Of a stretch of 53,822 bases of DNA, positions 47,201 to 53,822 are shown piece after piece. The notes under the pieces were generated by a model. It ran no database searches. It saw only the letters and a program-made list of their open reading frames with translations, and was not told the DNA's origin. The stretch comes from an uncultured Bacteroidales bacterium. GTDB taxonomy: Bacteria > Bacteroidota > Bacteroidia > Bacteroidales > Lentimicrobiaceae. How positions within the stretch are numbered: position 1 is the stretch's first letter; the number at the start of each line of letters is the position of its first letter. Location: positions 1 through 53,822 of the forward strand of contig CALCQV010000161.1 of the NCBI GenBank assembly GCA_937894795.1, given 5' to 3'. Position numbers and translations under genes: made by a program.

Positions 47201-50200
47201 CCTGATTTCTGTCAGTCAGGCACCTGTTGCTTACTTCAGTTACAGCGAGCCAACCTGTCTGGGCAGTGAAATGCAGTTTACTGATCTTTCATCCAGCAGC
47301 ACAGGGTATATTACCAGATGGGAATGGAACTTTGGTGATGGCAATATTGTAGTGGTAAATTTCCCTGATGATCCAGATATGAGTCACATTTATGCTAATC
47401 CTGGCGTTTACAATGTTACTCTGGCAATAACAACATCCATGGGATGTGAACACTCAGTGATTCGAACAGTAAATGTTCTGCCAAGTCCCATTGCAAATTT
47501 CGCATTTGAAGGTGCATGTTTAAATCAGGCTATGTTCTTCAATGATCTTTCACAGCCCAATGGTGGTGGACAGATTATAAACTGGGCATGGGATTTTGGA
47601 GATCCTGGATCAGGAACAGCCAATAATTCAACGCTGTCAAATCCTTCACACATATATAGTCAACCCGGAACATATACTGTAACGCTGGCTATTTCAACAT
47701 CAAACACCTGTAATGCCACAGTAACCAAAACAGTGGTTATAGCCCCTGCTCCGGTTATTGAGTTTGCATTTACCAGTGGATGTGCAGCAGATACAGTATC
47801 GTTCACAAGTTCTACTTTTGTGAATCTAAACTCTACCATCAGCTGGTTATGGAACTTTGGTGACGGTACAACATCAGCAATAGCTGATCCTGATCATATT
47901 TATGCAGCATCAGGTGTTTACAATGTAACATTAACAATCATCGACACTGCAGGCTGTTCATCATCCATAATGCATCCGGTAAGTGTAATTCCGGGACCTG
48001 AAGCTTTGTTTGCCTTCTCAGCTCCTGCATGTACCGGAAGTGATGTACAATTCACTGATATGTCAACCGCTGTGGGAAGTCCAATTATTTCATGGCATTG
48101 GGACTTTGGCGATGGTAATGAAATAACAATAACAGCACCCGGAAATCCAAATGTTACACACACATATTCAAATGCAGGTGTATTCACTGCAACTCTTACC
48201 ATAACCAACTTATCAGGTTGTGATGCTTTCACATCCAATGATTTAACGATAGCAATCGGACCAACATCAGGCTTCAGCTATGCAGCAGCTTGTGAAGACT
48301 CTCCCGTGGAATTCACTGATTTAACAACAACCAATGGAGGAGCTTCTATAATACAATGGTTATGGAACTTTGGAGATCCTGCTTCAGGCACATCAAACAC
48401 CTCATACTTACAGAATCCGGTACACACTTACACAACTGCCGGTAATTACACTGTAACACTGACTGCTATAAGCGTATCAGGATGTCAGGACATTTCCTCT
48501 CAACAAGTAACCATAGCTACACCTCCGGCTGTTGCATTCACACATTCAACGGTTTGCGAAGATCAACCTGTACTATTTGAACCTGATCCCAATGCGATGA
48601 ATGTATCAGATATAGCTACCTGGTTATGGAACTTTGGCGATGGCACTCCTACATCCGACCTTATGAATCCAACACATACTTATGCAAGCTTTGGATCATA
48701 CACGGTAACTCTCACAGTAACAAGTATGAATGGTTGTACAAATTCAACCAGTAAGATACTTACCGTGGCAGCATCACCGGTTGCAGCCTTCACAGCTAAC
48801 AGTGCCTGCTCAGGTAATGTTTCATATTTCACTGACCAGTCGTACACAGTTACAGGTGATGCAATTGTTGCCTGGGACTGGGCGTTTGGCGATCCCAATG
48901 CACTTAATGGTACCGGCACCTCAAACGTTCAGAATCCTGAATATTTCTATAGTGTTCCGGGCATATATGATGTATCGCTCACCGTTACAAGTTCATCGGG
49001 ATGTATGGCAACTGTCATTATGCCTGTAGAGGTTATTGCCTCACCGGTAGCTGCATTCTCATACATCACCAATGCCTGCTTAAATGGCACAGTGACTTTT
49101 GTTGATGAATCAACTTCAGCACTTGGGTCAATGAATGCCTGGTCGTGGGAATTTGAACCTTATTACAATTCAAATCTTCAAAATCCGGTACACACATTCC
49201 CTGTAACTGACAGCTGTTACAATGTAACACTTATTGTAACAGATAAGCGGAGTTGCATGGATACTATTGTTAGAGAGATTTGTATACCGGCAGCTCTTGA
49301 AGTAGCCATTGACAATAGCATTACCTGTCTGGGTGATACAACAGCATTCTCACCGGTACTGATAGCACCCGAGAATGGAACACTTGTTTCATACTCCTGG
49401 AATTTTGATGATCTGGCTTCGGGATTCTACAATACTTCGACATTAAGTAATCCGGTACACTATTTTGCAAACATTGGTACTTATCTGGTTTCACTCACTG
49501 CAACAGATGAGAACAATTGTCAAACAACGGTTTATAAGAATGTTGAGGTTAAGGAACTTCCTTATCCAAGATTTATAAGTGTTTCGGGCTCCTGCGACAG
49601 CACAATCTATCTGACTGACTACTCCATATCCAACAACAGCAATATTGTAACCTGGATCTGGGATTTTGGTGACGGGACTTCTGACACATTACATTCTGCA
49701 CCCGGCAATACATCACATTACTACAATACAACAGGTGCCTTTGAAATTACACTCACGGTAATAAATGCAGTTGGTTGCAGCAATTCAGTAACTGTTACAG
49801 CCATCAACCTGCCATGCATAACAGCAGGGTTTACTCAACTAGGCAATATTAGTTGTGAACGTCAGGCTCTCACCTTTGAAGATCATTCATTCTGTGGAAT
49901 CCCGATCAATGATTGGACTTGGTACTTTGGCGATGGAAACTCAATGAGATATACTGATTATCAACCTACTGTAAGTCATTTCTATGAATCAGACGGTGTT
50001 TATGACGTATCACTTGTTGTATCAACTGTAACAATGGGAATAACCATCACTGATACACTAACACAAACAGTTACCATATTGCCTTCACCTCAAGCTGACT
50101 TTACAGTTGCTGACACGTGTGTGAATTCATCCACTCTCTTCAGTGATATATCTCAATTTGGTGGCTCACGTATTGAATCATGGAGTTGGGACTTTGGCGA

Positions 50201-51173
50201 TCAGATGTCAGTTGCTGACATTTCATCCATACCAAATCCGGTATACCAATATCCGTCAACCGGCATGTATCGTCCAACGCTTATTGTAACAAACGAGAAT
50301 GGCTGTTCTGACACCATCGTTAGGAACATTGGGATACATAATATTCCAACCGCTGATTTCAATTACACTATAGCCTGTCAAAACAATGCTACATACTTCA
50401 CTGACCTTAGTGATGCTTCAGAAGCACCGATTGACAAATGGTGGTGGAGGATTAAGGATTCCATTGATATGATTGGTCTTGCAGGAGTTCCAAATCCTCA
50501 ATTTACTTTCCAGGAAGTTGGCAATTATGATGTAGAGTTAATTGTTGTTGATGAAAACGGTTGCCGTTCAAATATTTCAAAGAGAATAACCGTCAATCCT
50601 AAACCAACCAGTGCATTCAGCATAACCAGTAATTATGAGGATACTCAAGGCAGAGTGCTATTTACCAATGGTTCTATTGGCGCTAATGCGTACGAATGGA
50701 GCTTTGGAATTGATTATGTATCCTTTGAAATAAATCCTGTAATAAACTTTGACAAAGACGGAGAATATGAGATATCTCTGATCTCCTTGAATGAATATGA
50801 TTGTCCGGATACGCTTACCATGAATTACTCACTTATGTTCAAAGGATTGTATGTGCCGAATGCTTTTTCACCGAACAATCCCAATCCGGAAGTACGCAAA
50901 TTCAAGGCAGTTGGTATCAATTTACAATCGTATATGCTTGAAGTTTATGATACATGGGGAAATATCCTGTGGACAACCACTGCTTTGGATGAAAATGGAT
51001 CACCGGCTGAAGGATGGAATGGTGTTTATGAGGACAACTTACTTCCACAGGATACCTACTTATGGAAAGCAACTGCGGTATTTAAGGATGGGACCATTTG
51101 GAACGGTGATAACGTAGGCAACAGCAATAAGATACCTGAAACTACTTACGGAACGGTATATCTAATTCGATAA
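38235..51173 (+). CDS. giant T9SS surface adhesin, SprB-like, with Ig-like and PKD repeats
   Basis: A 4312-residue secreted protein. The signal peptide ends near TVAQLSAQP. Residues about 20-214 hold an Ig-like and a PKD-like domain. Nineteen Ig-like repeats of about 89 residues follow (core: WTTSGTGTF, NPTYTPS, GSVTLTLTA, one conserved cysteine near each end). Then come two PKD-like and three shorter Ig-like domains (xITANGPTxFC...YLWSNG), four more long repeats, 18 PKD domains (WxWNFGDG) and a C-terminal type B sorting domain starting LYVPNAFSPNN. No enzymatic domain is seen. It lies 26 bp before a PorP/SprF gene, as sprB does before sprF. It probably sticks out from the cell surface for adhesion or gliding. 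Intact, with no frameshift. Confidence 0.92.
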   Translation: MRTFYTIFGGKLIGWLVLLLTLSTVAQLSAQPCSNPPVLTLTGNATICEGNTTAINVNISGGVPPWRFTYAINGVPQPEITNIVTSPYILTTGTAGYYSGVSVYDNDNCLGSITGLGVNIIVNPLPAAAGTISGISALCSDQIGLVYSVSAIANATSYEWQIPAGFTINGSSTGNMINLNATAAASSGIIRVRGVNSCGTGAFSPDFNVTVTPAVTVSAGSNGTLCQGNIFTLSQSLATNYNTLFWSTSGDGSFDNLTILHPVYTPGMGDITNGGVTLTLTATGNGVCQNKSSSLTLTIIEQPTAHAGPDETICEDSQATLNGTATNYQIVQWSTSGNGVFTNPASLNTNYVPGPADITNGYVTLTLTALGGGVCGFSATDDMVLNITQRPSVEAGANMFSCGTGPIEINGIAENYSSIVWTSTGNGTFLDPNSLNTLYFPGQSNISSGSSVLTLTAIPLSPCAGKVSDQFTVTLGLGPTVDAGPDDVNCGTDSYYIAGSSATTYSTALWSTTGTGTFFNPTSIHATYYPGPEDVVAGSVTLMLTVYGTEDCITETATDEMVLYINPEPTANAGQPAMVCEGSSLIITDASATYYSAIYWTTSGTGTFINNGTLSPTYVPSANDINSGLVTLTLTASPLVPCMQAATSSKAITFSLIPTVYAGSDGTICNNAAYSISNASASDYSSVIWTTSGSGTFTNATSINTNYLPSDNDVISGSVILTLTAYGDVVCNLSASDSQVLTIISSPVINAGENGIICENSTFTVTTATATNYSSILWTSNGSGVLANASSLTPSYTASHNDAVLGSVILTMSVTGISPCSATLTDAIELTITPNPVAIAGNDQIICADTPLEITGASAQNYTTIIWTTSGTGTFNDNGFLNPIYTPSTADINNGVVILTLTANPLSPCTNPASDNLVLTISKTATVNAGTDYTICIGSYQITTATASNYSSLTWITSGTGTFINPNTLTPTYTPSALDIINGSVNLTIIAQSQSPCTAQAVDNMVLTLPGNAVADAGTDGLVCEGSSFQVTTATAFNYGSLNWSTSGTGVFSGQNTLNPVYTPSVSDITLGSVVLTLTATTIAPCNNSVTDQMTLTVVRAPQANAGADQTVCEGNSATLSGTVQYSSMFVWSTAGDGVFLNGSTLTPTYVPGSADIAAGSATITLISYTTGVCTTTASDDVIVNIRKKPVIYAGNDITICDNNYTIETSSASNYSSLLWSTSGTGIFINPTLVHATYIASLYDISQGSVTLTLTGSGNNPCTGTVSDNMTLIFTPTPTVFAGADASTCGNNSYSLVDATATNYSAITWTTSGSGTFSNTGDLNPTYYPSAQDYISGYVTLTLTAAGYNLCNLTASDQMTLSLNTQPVGNAGPDITSCGILPVQVNGASASNYSSILWTHNGTGTIQGSTGINPVYTPSQADILAGQVILTLHVTANLPCTNEITDDMIISLEQGPVVSAGSDVTICAYENLVLSNATASGYSTIAWTTSGSGTFSNNIALNPVYYPSINDISNGTVTLTLTVTGATPCNSVVSDFMILTINPAPIANAGPDAIACASSYELNQANAQNYSSLMWTSSGTGTFTDPSILNAVYTPSNADILAGSVILTLTVNGQSPCNSQSADNMVLSLQELNSVASAGSDGTTCGTTPFTITSATASANSTITWITSGTGTFVNQNTLNPTYTPSAGDASLGYVTLIMQVQGSAPCFNNAQDDMTLTILAPSVVNAGLDAQVCVGSNHTISGASATNYSAINWSTSGTGTFVGGNTLTPTYMPSTADYLAGSVVLTLSSIPQSPCTGIVSDAMLLTFIDAPTANAGPDATICYGLTFTVTGASTTGSTSVGWTSTGSGTLVNNNTLNPTYIPSAGDQLAGSVILTMTVNGAAPCLGTAMDAMVLTINSLPSGVPIITGPQVVCAGETGVVYSVIPPVLNATNYNWVLPSGANIVSGANTSTITVDFGIGSTSGNISVTPSNDCGNGSTGTLAVTVNPAAPDAGSITGPDEICINSTGVQYSVAAVTGATDYQWTVPAGATITSGNGTNSILVDYTGTAVSGNITVSITNSCGTGLPSSLAVTVFQLPVTPVITAGGPTTFCNGESVVLSATPGYATYTWSNGMTSPSITVTTSGNYSVVVTDLTGCSSLPSNEITVTVNTPVTPTISANGPLTFCEGGSVTLTASSGYVSYLWSTGETTQSIIITQSGTYSVTAVDINGCPSMASLPVNVIVLTAPPAPVITANGPTNFCLGSSVVLSAPIGYATYLWSNGATTQTITVTTGGDYYVQVTDISGCSSQASNIITVLVTNPPLANAGEDATICVGSSYTVNTATASNYTAILWTSNGSGMLSNSNTLTPTYIPSLSDIAIGAVTLTMTVSNPTCPEVSDFMVITIQSGEILINAGPDGATCEGGSFFITNATAIFYNSLLWTTSGTGTFSDPTILNPVYSPSPSDIAAGSVILTLTGTSSSTCYGSASDALTLFIKQEPQAHAGTDGSICQGAQYVITDATAANYSELVWVTSGSGFFVNGTTLTPTYVPSQLDYNSGSIVLTLIASNSPCADFIDSQTLTITPSAVANAGPDVTICQTCSYTVSGAFVNNAMSYEWTTTGTGVFTNTNTLSPTYVPSSQDIANGSVTLNLSAESFMGCGNVSDQMVITINQSSFVDFTWEDICVGQPTNFFVDTTLTPVGSIAVWHWNFGDGFYSNEMNPVHVFAATGLYTVTLTTTDTLGNLAMASHIIEIQSIPTAFFSIETPNCSGNETQFINLSSTENGYITRWIWNYGDGSPADTVLFPNNPNVTHAYSSQGTYDVTLTVISSFGCDDTHTAQVTILPSPIANFHYTATCEDVVVTFQDASSANGPSNIVSWNWNFGDPASGVLNYSDVTNPQHVYATPGTYDVTLIILNINNCSDTITKQISVGVAPSVAFTWQGSCANTAASFFTDPSVVDLNAVADFMWDFGDGGQSTLQDPLHTYTSSGNYMVTLTITDTAGCLNSVSNLISVSQAPVAYFSYSEPTCLGSEMQFTDLSSSSTGYITRWEWNFGDGNIVVVNFPDDPDMSHIYANPGVYNVTLAITTSMGCEHSVIRTVNVLPSPIANFAFEGACLNQAMFFNDLSQPNGGGQIINWAWDFGDPGSGTANNSTLSNPSHIYSQPGTYTVTLAISTSNTCNATVTKTVVIAPAPVIEFAFTSGCAADTVSFTSSTFVNLNSTISWLWNFGDGTTSAIADPDHIYAASGVYNVTLTIIDTAGCSSSIMHPVSVIPGPEALFAFSAPACTGSDVQFTDMSTAVGSPIISWHWDFGDGNEITITAPGNPNVTHTYSNAGVFTATLTITNLSGCDAFTSNDLTIAIGPTSGFSYAAACEDSPVEFTDLTTTNGGASIIQWLWNFGDPASGTSNTSYLQNPVHTYTTAGNYTVTLTAISVSGCQDISSQQVTIATPPAVAFTHSTVCEDQPVLFEPDPNAMNVSDIATWLWNFGDGTPTSDLMNPTHTYASFGSYTVTLTVTSMNGCTNSTSKILTVAASPVAAFTANSACSGNVSYFTDQSYTVTGDAIVAWDWAFGDPNALNGTGTSNVQNPEYFYSVPGIYDVSLTVTSSSGCMATVIMPVEVIASPVAAFSYITNACLNGTVTFVDESTSALGSMNAWSWEFEPYYNSNLQNPVHTFPVTDSCYNVTLIVTDKRSCMDTIVREICIPAALEVAIDNSITCLGDTTAFSPVLIAPENGTLVSYSWNFDDLASGFYNTSTLSNPVHYFANIGTYLVSLTATDENNCQTTVYKNVEVKELPYPRFISVSGSCDSTIYLTDYSISNNSNIVTWIWDFGDGTSDTLHSAPGNTSHYYNTTGAFEITLTVINAVGCSNSVTVTAINLPCITAGFTQLGNISCERQALTFEDHSFCGIPINDWTWYFGDGNSMRYTDYQPTVSHFYESDGVYDVSLVVSTVTMGITITDTLTQTVTILPSPQADFTVADTCVNSSTLFSDISQFGGSRIESWSWDFGDQMSVADISSIPNPVYQYPSTGMYRPTLIVTNENGCSDTIVRNIGIHNIPTADFNYTIACQNNATYFTDLSDASEAPIDKWWWRIKDSIDMIGLAGVPNPQFTFQEVGNYDVELIVVDENGCRSNISKRITVNPKPTSAFSITSNYEDTQGRVLFTNGSIGANAYEWSFGIDYVSFEINPVINFDKDGEYEISLISLNEYDCPDTLTMNYSLMFKGLYVPNAFSPNNPNPEVRKFKAVGINLQSYMLEVYDTWGNILWTTTALDENGSPAEGWNGVYEDNLLPQDTYLWKATAVFKDGTIWNGDNVGNSNKIPETTYGTVYLIR
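38877..43943 (+). repeat. nineteen tandem Ig-like repeats (~267 bp each)
   Basis: Coding repeats of about 267 bp averaging 89 residues. Each repeat has the pattern (V/T)xAGxD..xC, NYSSIxWTTSGTGTF, LxPxYxPS..DI..GSVxLTLT and a (S/A)PC or similar cysteine near the end. The DNA copies have diverged considerably, so the array is old and not prone to collapse. A second block of four lies at 45144-46196. Confidence 0.85.
43944..45143 (+). repeat. central PKD-like and short Ig-like block
   Basis: Two PKD-like domains at 43944-44477 (IITGPQVVCAGETG.. and SITGPDEICINSTG..) are followed by three shorter Ig-like domains at 44478-45143. The short domains start with xISANGPLTFCEGG-like segments and contain YLWSxGxTTQSI. 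They interrupt the long-repeat array. Confidence 0.7.
45144..46196 (+). repeat. second block of long Ig-like repeats (four copies)
   Basis: Four repeats of the same family as 38877-43943, again beginning xNAGxDxxIC and containing WTTSGTGTF and PTYxPS. They bring the total to 23. Confidence 0.75.
46197..50843 (+). repeat. array of 18 PKD domains
   Basis: Eighteen domains of about 86 residues with the PKD core W-x-(W/F)-(N/D)-F-G-D-(G/P) and the closing (T/P)G.Y.VTLT. Domains 2-10 form three consecutive A-B-C blocks starting at 46446, 47226 and 48000, with the next block at 48780 (steps of 780, 774 and 780 bp). Later PKD domains are more degenerate (for example WWWRIKD in number 17). Confidence 0.82.
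50844..51170 (+). other. type B T9SS C-terminal sorting domain
   Basis: Encodes the last 109 residues of the adhesin: LYVPNAFSPNNPNPE, VYDTWGNILW, WNGVYEDNLLPQDTYLWKA and the ending YGTVYLIR. This matches the gliding-motility-associated CHU_C type B domain that directs secretion with an SprF-like partner. Confidence 0.9.
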
Positions 51174-51199
51174 AGGATTGAAATGATAATTAAAAGACC

Positions 51200-52309
51200 A
51201 TGAAAATGAAAAACATAAAATTACTCATATTAGTCATCAGCATCGCATTAATGGCAGACAAAGCCAATGCTCAAGATCCTTTATTCTCACAGTTTTATAA
51301 TGTTCCAACATATTATAATCCGGCGGTAGTAGGATTGTCACCGGGACTAAGGGCCAGGCTGGCAGTACGTGATCAATGGTCACAACTGCCGGGTGATTTG
51401 CGGAATTTGAATTTCACCATGGATATTGCTGAACGCAACATTCCCGGATCAGGCGGACTTGGTTTAATGGTAATGAACGATAATGCAGGAACCGGATATC
51501 TGAAGACATCAGTGATAGGATTATCAACAGCAGTGCGGATCAATCTTCAGGAAGATATGGTAACCCAGGTAGGGATCATGACATCGTTTGTTCAAAAAAG
51601 TATCAACTGGAATAATCTTGTATTCTCTGACCAGCTTGATCCGATCTATGGAAACATTTATGAATCAGGCTTCCTGCCTCCAAACAGCGGTAACGTAATT
51701 TATCCTGACTTCTCGGCAGGTGGAGTTTTTCGGTTTACTGAGAGCACTACCATGTTCAGGTCAATCATGGGTACGTTTGGCCTGGCAGTTCATCACCTGT
51801 TCCGTCCCAATGAATCATTTCTTTCATTGACCTCTCCTCTTCCCAGGAAAATGGCGATCACAGGAGATATTGTTATTGAAACGGAAGGAAGCGCTGATGG
51901 CCCTTATTTTCAGAGATATAACAAGTCAAACAGCTTTAAATTTAATCCTGGTTTTATTTATGAAGCTCAGGCTGATTTCAGAACATATTCTGTAGGATTA
52001 AACTTCCTAAGATCAAATATATATGCAGGTGTGTGGTTCAGAAACAGAACAACTGATCTGGTAAAATCAAATGATTTGATTTTCCTGCTTGGCATAAATG
52101 CACCGTTATCAAAGCAGACAAGGGTAAAGGTTAACTATTCATACGACTTTGTTTTAACAGAGATACGACCCGGAACCGGACCATCGCATGAAGTTTCACT
52201 TACTTTTGAGCTGGATGCATTTAGTCTGTTCAGAGGTAAAGGCCCGGGATTAGGATTTTCACCACGGAATAACAGGTCGAAAGAAGAGCTTGAATGTACA
52301 CCATTCTAA
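51200..52309 (+). CDS. PorP/SprF family T9SS outer-membrane protein
   Basis: A 369-residue outer-membrane barrel with signal peptide (LLILVISIALMADKANAQ). The typical opening DPLFSQFYNVPTYYNPAVVG and the RDQWSQLPG segment identify the PorP/SprF family. These proteins are needed for secretion and anchoring of type B cargo encoded immediately upstream. The gene follows the giant adhesin by 26 bp, so the two form an operon and a dedicated cargo/partner pair. An alternative start is the second ATG (51206). The C-terminal ending SKEELECTPF is not a canonical barrel terminus but is common in this family's exposed tail. Confidence 0.93.
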   Translation: MKMKNIKLLILVISIALMADKANAQDPLFSQFYNVPTYYNPAVVGLSPGLRARLAVRDQWSQLPGDLRNLNFTMDIAERNIPGSGGLGLMVMNDNAGTGYLKTSVIGLSTAVRINLQEDMVTQVGIMTSFVQKSINWNNLVFSDQLDPIYGNIYESGFLPPNSGNVIYPDFSAGGVFRFTESTTMFRSIMGTFGLAVHHLFRPNESFLSLTSPLPRKMAITGDIVIETEGSADGPYFQRYNKSNSFKFNPGFIYEAQADFRTYSVGLNFLRSNIYAGVWFRNRTTDLVKSNDLIFLLGINAPLSKQTRVKVNYSYDFVLTEIRPGTGPSHEVSLTFELDAFSLFRGKGPGLGFSPRNNRSKEELECTPF

Positions 52310-53116
52310 TCTAGAATAATAGAAATTCAATATAAGTGTAAAAGTGAATTCAGTTAATAACCACTTAGAATAAAGCTTTTAACAACCAATACATAAATAA
52401 AAGATAGTCAAGTTAAAATTATAATCCACGCAATATCAAACATAAACCCGATAGAATGGACTATATGAAAATGCAAAGATAAAATGCGATCCCCCCGACC
52501 ATAATTGTATATGGTTTTCGCGCCAGGCTGCTCCTCACGGAGCAGCCTTTTTTTTATGGTTATCAAAATGATTGGTATAATCAGCCGCGTGCTTTCATTG
52601 GAGGTGGATAATCTATTCATTATAAATTGAGAACAGTTAGCACTTACCCTCAATTACTGATTAACACACTGCTTAATTTTATTCAGCATGTATTTAGTGG
52701 AATGAATATCTGGTTGAACAAGAGAATCGACTTTTGTTAAGCCTATATTTACTCCGAAAGTTTTATAAAACCAACTTCGAAGTTTATAAGGATTATCTGA
52801 TATCAAGCAGATATCCAGTATATCCGAAGTATATCCGAAGATGCATATTTATAGACTAAACAGCATTTACAATCAATTGTAGTTTATTTACTCATTGGCA
52901 ATATTACAATACAAGAGTTGAGAATTATAAATAAATATCCATCCATGTAGAATCAAACACTACTAATGATCATTATTCTCAACTGAAATCCAGACATAAT
53001 TAACTTACCAAAAGATATGGTCTAAGATTATCCTCTATAGATGTTATGAGCTGCTGCTTACAAGCCAGTCCTTAATTCTATATCCTCTTTATTCCGCTTC
53101 TATTTCCTCAGATAAT
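52310..53116. other. gene-poor region between SprF-like gene and T9SS cargo
   Basis: About 800 bp without a supported gene. The first 216 bp end in a strong terminator (52526-52555), preceded by a small dyad ACCATA...TATGGT and a C-rich stretch (ATCCCCCCGACC). This could be a long trailer or a small RNA. After that the sequence is AT-rich. It contains a short 11-bp tandem repeat, ATATCCGAAGT then ATATCCGAAG, at 52820-52840. I see nothing else. Confidence 0.5.
52526..52555 (+). terminator. strong intrinsic terminator
   Basis: GGCTGCTCC (52526-52534) pairs perfectly with GGAGCAGCC (52539-52547) around a TCAC loop, followed by eight T residues (52548-52555). It lies 217 bp after the SprF-like stop. 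It may end the adhesin operon or a separate small transcript. Confidence 0.9.
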
Positions 53117-53144
53117 AAAAAAGAGCCCCGGAAATCCGGAGCTC
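53117..53144 (-). terminator. intrinsic terminator of T9SS cargo gene
   Basis: On the reverse strand GAGCTCCGG and CCGGGGCTC pair (nine pairs, one G-T wobble) around ATTT, followed by six T residues. It lies 23 bp past the stop codon of the cargo gene. Confidence 0.85.
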
Positions 53145-53167
53145 TTTTAAATAGATCGATTTAACGA

Positions 53168-53822
53168 TTATTTAGTAACTGCAATTTTCTTGGTGAAGGT
53201 TTCACCTGATCTTGTGGTAAACTTAATCAGGTATGCGCCTGCATCGTAATTGCGTACATCTATCTGGATGTTCTTATCCTTAGTCACAACCAGCTCATGA
53301 ACAACCTGTCCAACGTAGTTATAGATAACCAGCTGGCTGATGTCGTTGGTAAGCTCGATGTTAACCACGCTGTTTGACGGGTTGGGATATACATTCACTG
53401 CACTTGCCTCCATGTTGCCAGCTGCAATAACTGTCTCACAGGCGGTGTTGCTGAATTCTGATTCGCAATCCTCGTATACTGCCGTTACATTGTAGCAGTA
53501 GGTCTGGCCCAATACGGAGATGGCAGGATCAGTATCAAGATAGGATGTCTCTGTGGTATTGCCAATCAATACCTCATCACGATAGATGTTGTATCCGGTA
53601 AGTTCACGTGATGCATTCATAGCCTCTGCCGGTAAGGAAGCTCCACTTAACATTGGGTAGTTTCCACGGCTCAGTTCTGATACAGGGCCATATACAGTGT
53701 TGTCGTTGATTGGCTGCAACGGAGCACTTACACCGTCAAGCGTTTCAACCCAACCCTGCAGGTTCCAGTTGTAGTTCAGTGAATAGGCCTGTGACATGGA
53801 TTCCCAAACAGAACCGTCAAGT
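53168..53822 (-). CDS. T9SS type A sorted surface/secreted protein, C-terminal part (cut by window edge)
   Basis: The reading frame is open to the window end, so the N-terminus is missing; the visible ATG at 53797 is probably internal, because codons for LDGSVWES precede it in frame. The visible 217 residues include a fibronectin type III-like segment (LTGYNIYRDEVLIGNTTETS, then CYNVTAVYEDCESEFSN). A type A sorting domain follows: VNVYPNPSNSVVNIELTN, LVIYNYVGQVV, YDAGAYLIKFTT and the ending KIAVTK. It should be secreted by the type IX system. No catalytic domain lies in the visible part. A terminator follows at 53117-53144. Confidence 0.85.
   Translation of the reverse strand, partial: LDGSVWESMSQAYSLNYNWNLQGWVETLDGVSAPLQPINDNTVYGPVSELSRGNYPMLSGASLPAEAMNASRELTGYNIYRDEVLIGNTTETSYLDTDPAISVLGQTYCYNVTAVYEDCESEFSNTACETVIAAGNMEASAVNVYPNPSNSVVNIELTNDISQLVIYNYVGQVVHELVVTKDKNIQIDVRNYDAGAYLIKFTTRSGETFTKKIAVTK

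Noticed and set aside
52408..52653. 81-codon minus-strand reading frame across the 52526-52555 terminator
   Set aside because: It runs through a strong intrinsic hairpin and has no domain or signal peptide features. More likely chance.
52820..52840. 11-bp tandem repeat ATATCCGAAGT
   Set aside because: Only two copies in AT-rich intergenic DNA, with no nearby gene start. Likely chance or minor slippage.

Overview
The window looks like a chromosomal segment of a member of the Bacteroidota, probably class Bacteroidia. It encodes two secreted proteins with type A and one with type B type IX secretion (T9SS) sorting domains, a PorP/SprF family protein, and a TonB-dependent receptor paired with an OB-fold lipoprotein. 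Many gene starts are preceded by the Bacteroidota -7 promoter element TAnnTTTG. Composition is moderately AT-rich, and there are no phage, IS, tRNA, rRNA or CRISPR signals.

Layout. (1) 1-2028: a leftward operon (DUF134 regulator, NifX/NifB-like protein, 1-Cys-type peroxiredoxin, start of another NifX-like protein) divergent from a hot-dog acyl-CoA thioesterase. The shared 85-bp intergenic region carries two near-perfect 14-bp dyads overlapping both promoters. (2) 2212-9599: small envelope and hypothetical genes, a T9SS type A protein, a secreted GH31 alpha-glucosidase/transglucosidase, a coiled-coil lipoprotein, a flavodoxin and a YwqK/MORN-type lipoprotein. (3) 9774-11947: dihydroorotase and a dolichol-phosphate-mannose-synthase-like glycosyltransferase. 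(4) 12009-17655: a secreted endonuclease/exonuclease/phosphatase divergent from a TonB-dependent receptor and a DUF5689-type lipoprotein, a plausible nucleic-acid or phosphate scavenging module. (5) 17795-37884: mainly housekeeping genes: carAB, mfd, a POT-family peptide transporter, a frameshifted aspartate kinase, a PPi-type phosphofructokinase, a 2-hydroxyacid dehydrogenase, an MMPL/RND exporter, rfbA, a polyprenyl synthase and an ABC-F ATPase. (6) 38235-52309: a 4312-residue T9SS adhesin followed 26 bp later by its PorP/SprF partner. (7) 52310-53822: a long gene-poor stretch with two strong terminators, then the C-terminal end of another T9SS type A cargo protein.

How the genes work together. 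carA, carB and pyrC belong to de novo pyrimidine synthesis. The giant adhesin and SprF-like protein form an SprB/SprF-type surface pair. The adhesin has a signal peptide, 23 Ig-like repeats of about 89 residues in two blocks, two PKD-like and three shorter Ig-like domains between them, 18 PKD domains, and a C-terminal type B sorting domain.

The observations most worth a second look are the paired operator dyads at 1569-1608, an array of six TGTACA palindromes spaced 10-11 bp apart at 27344-27403, the apparent 10-bp out-of-frame deletion in the aspartate kinase gene, and the 780/774/780-bp three-domain repeat inside the giant adhesin. I did not find an unmistakably new multi-gene system. The first two items are the best candidates for undescribed regulation.
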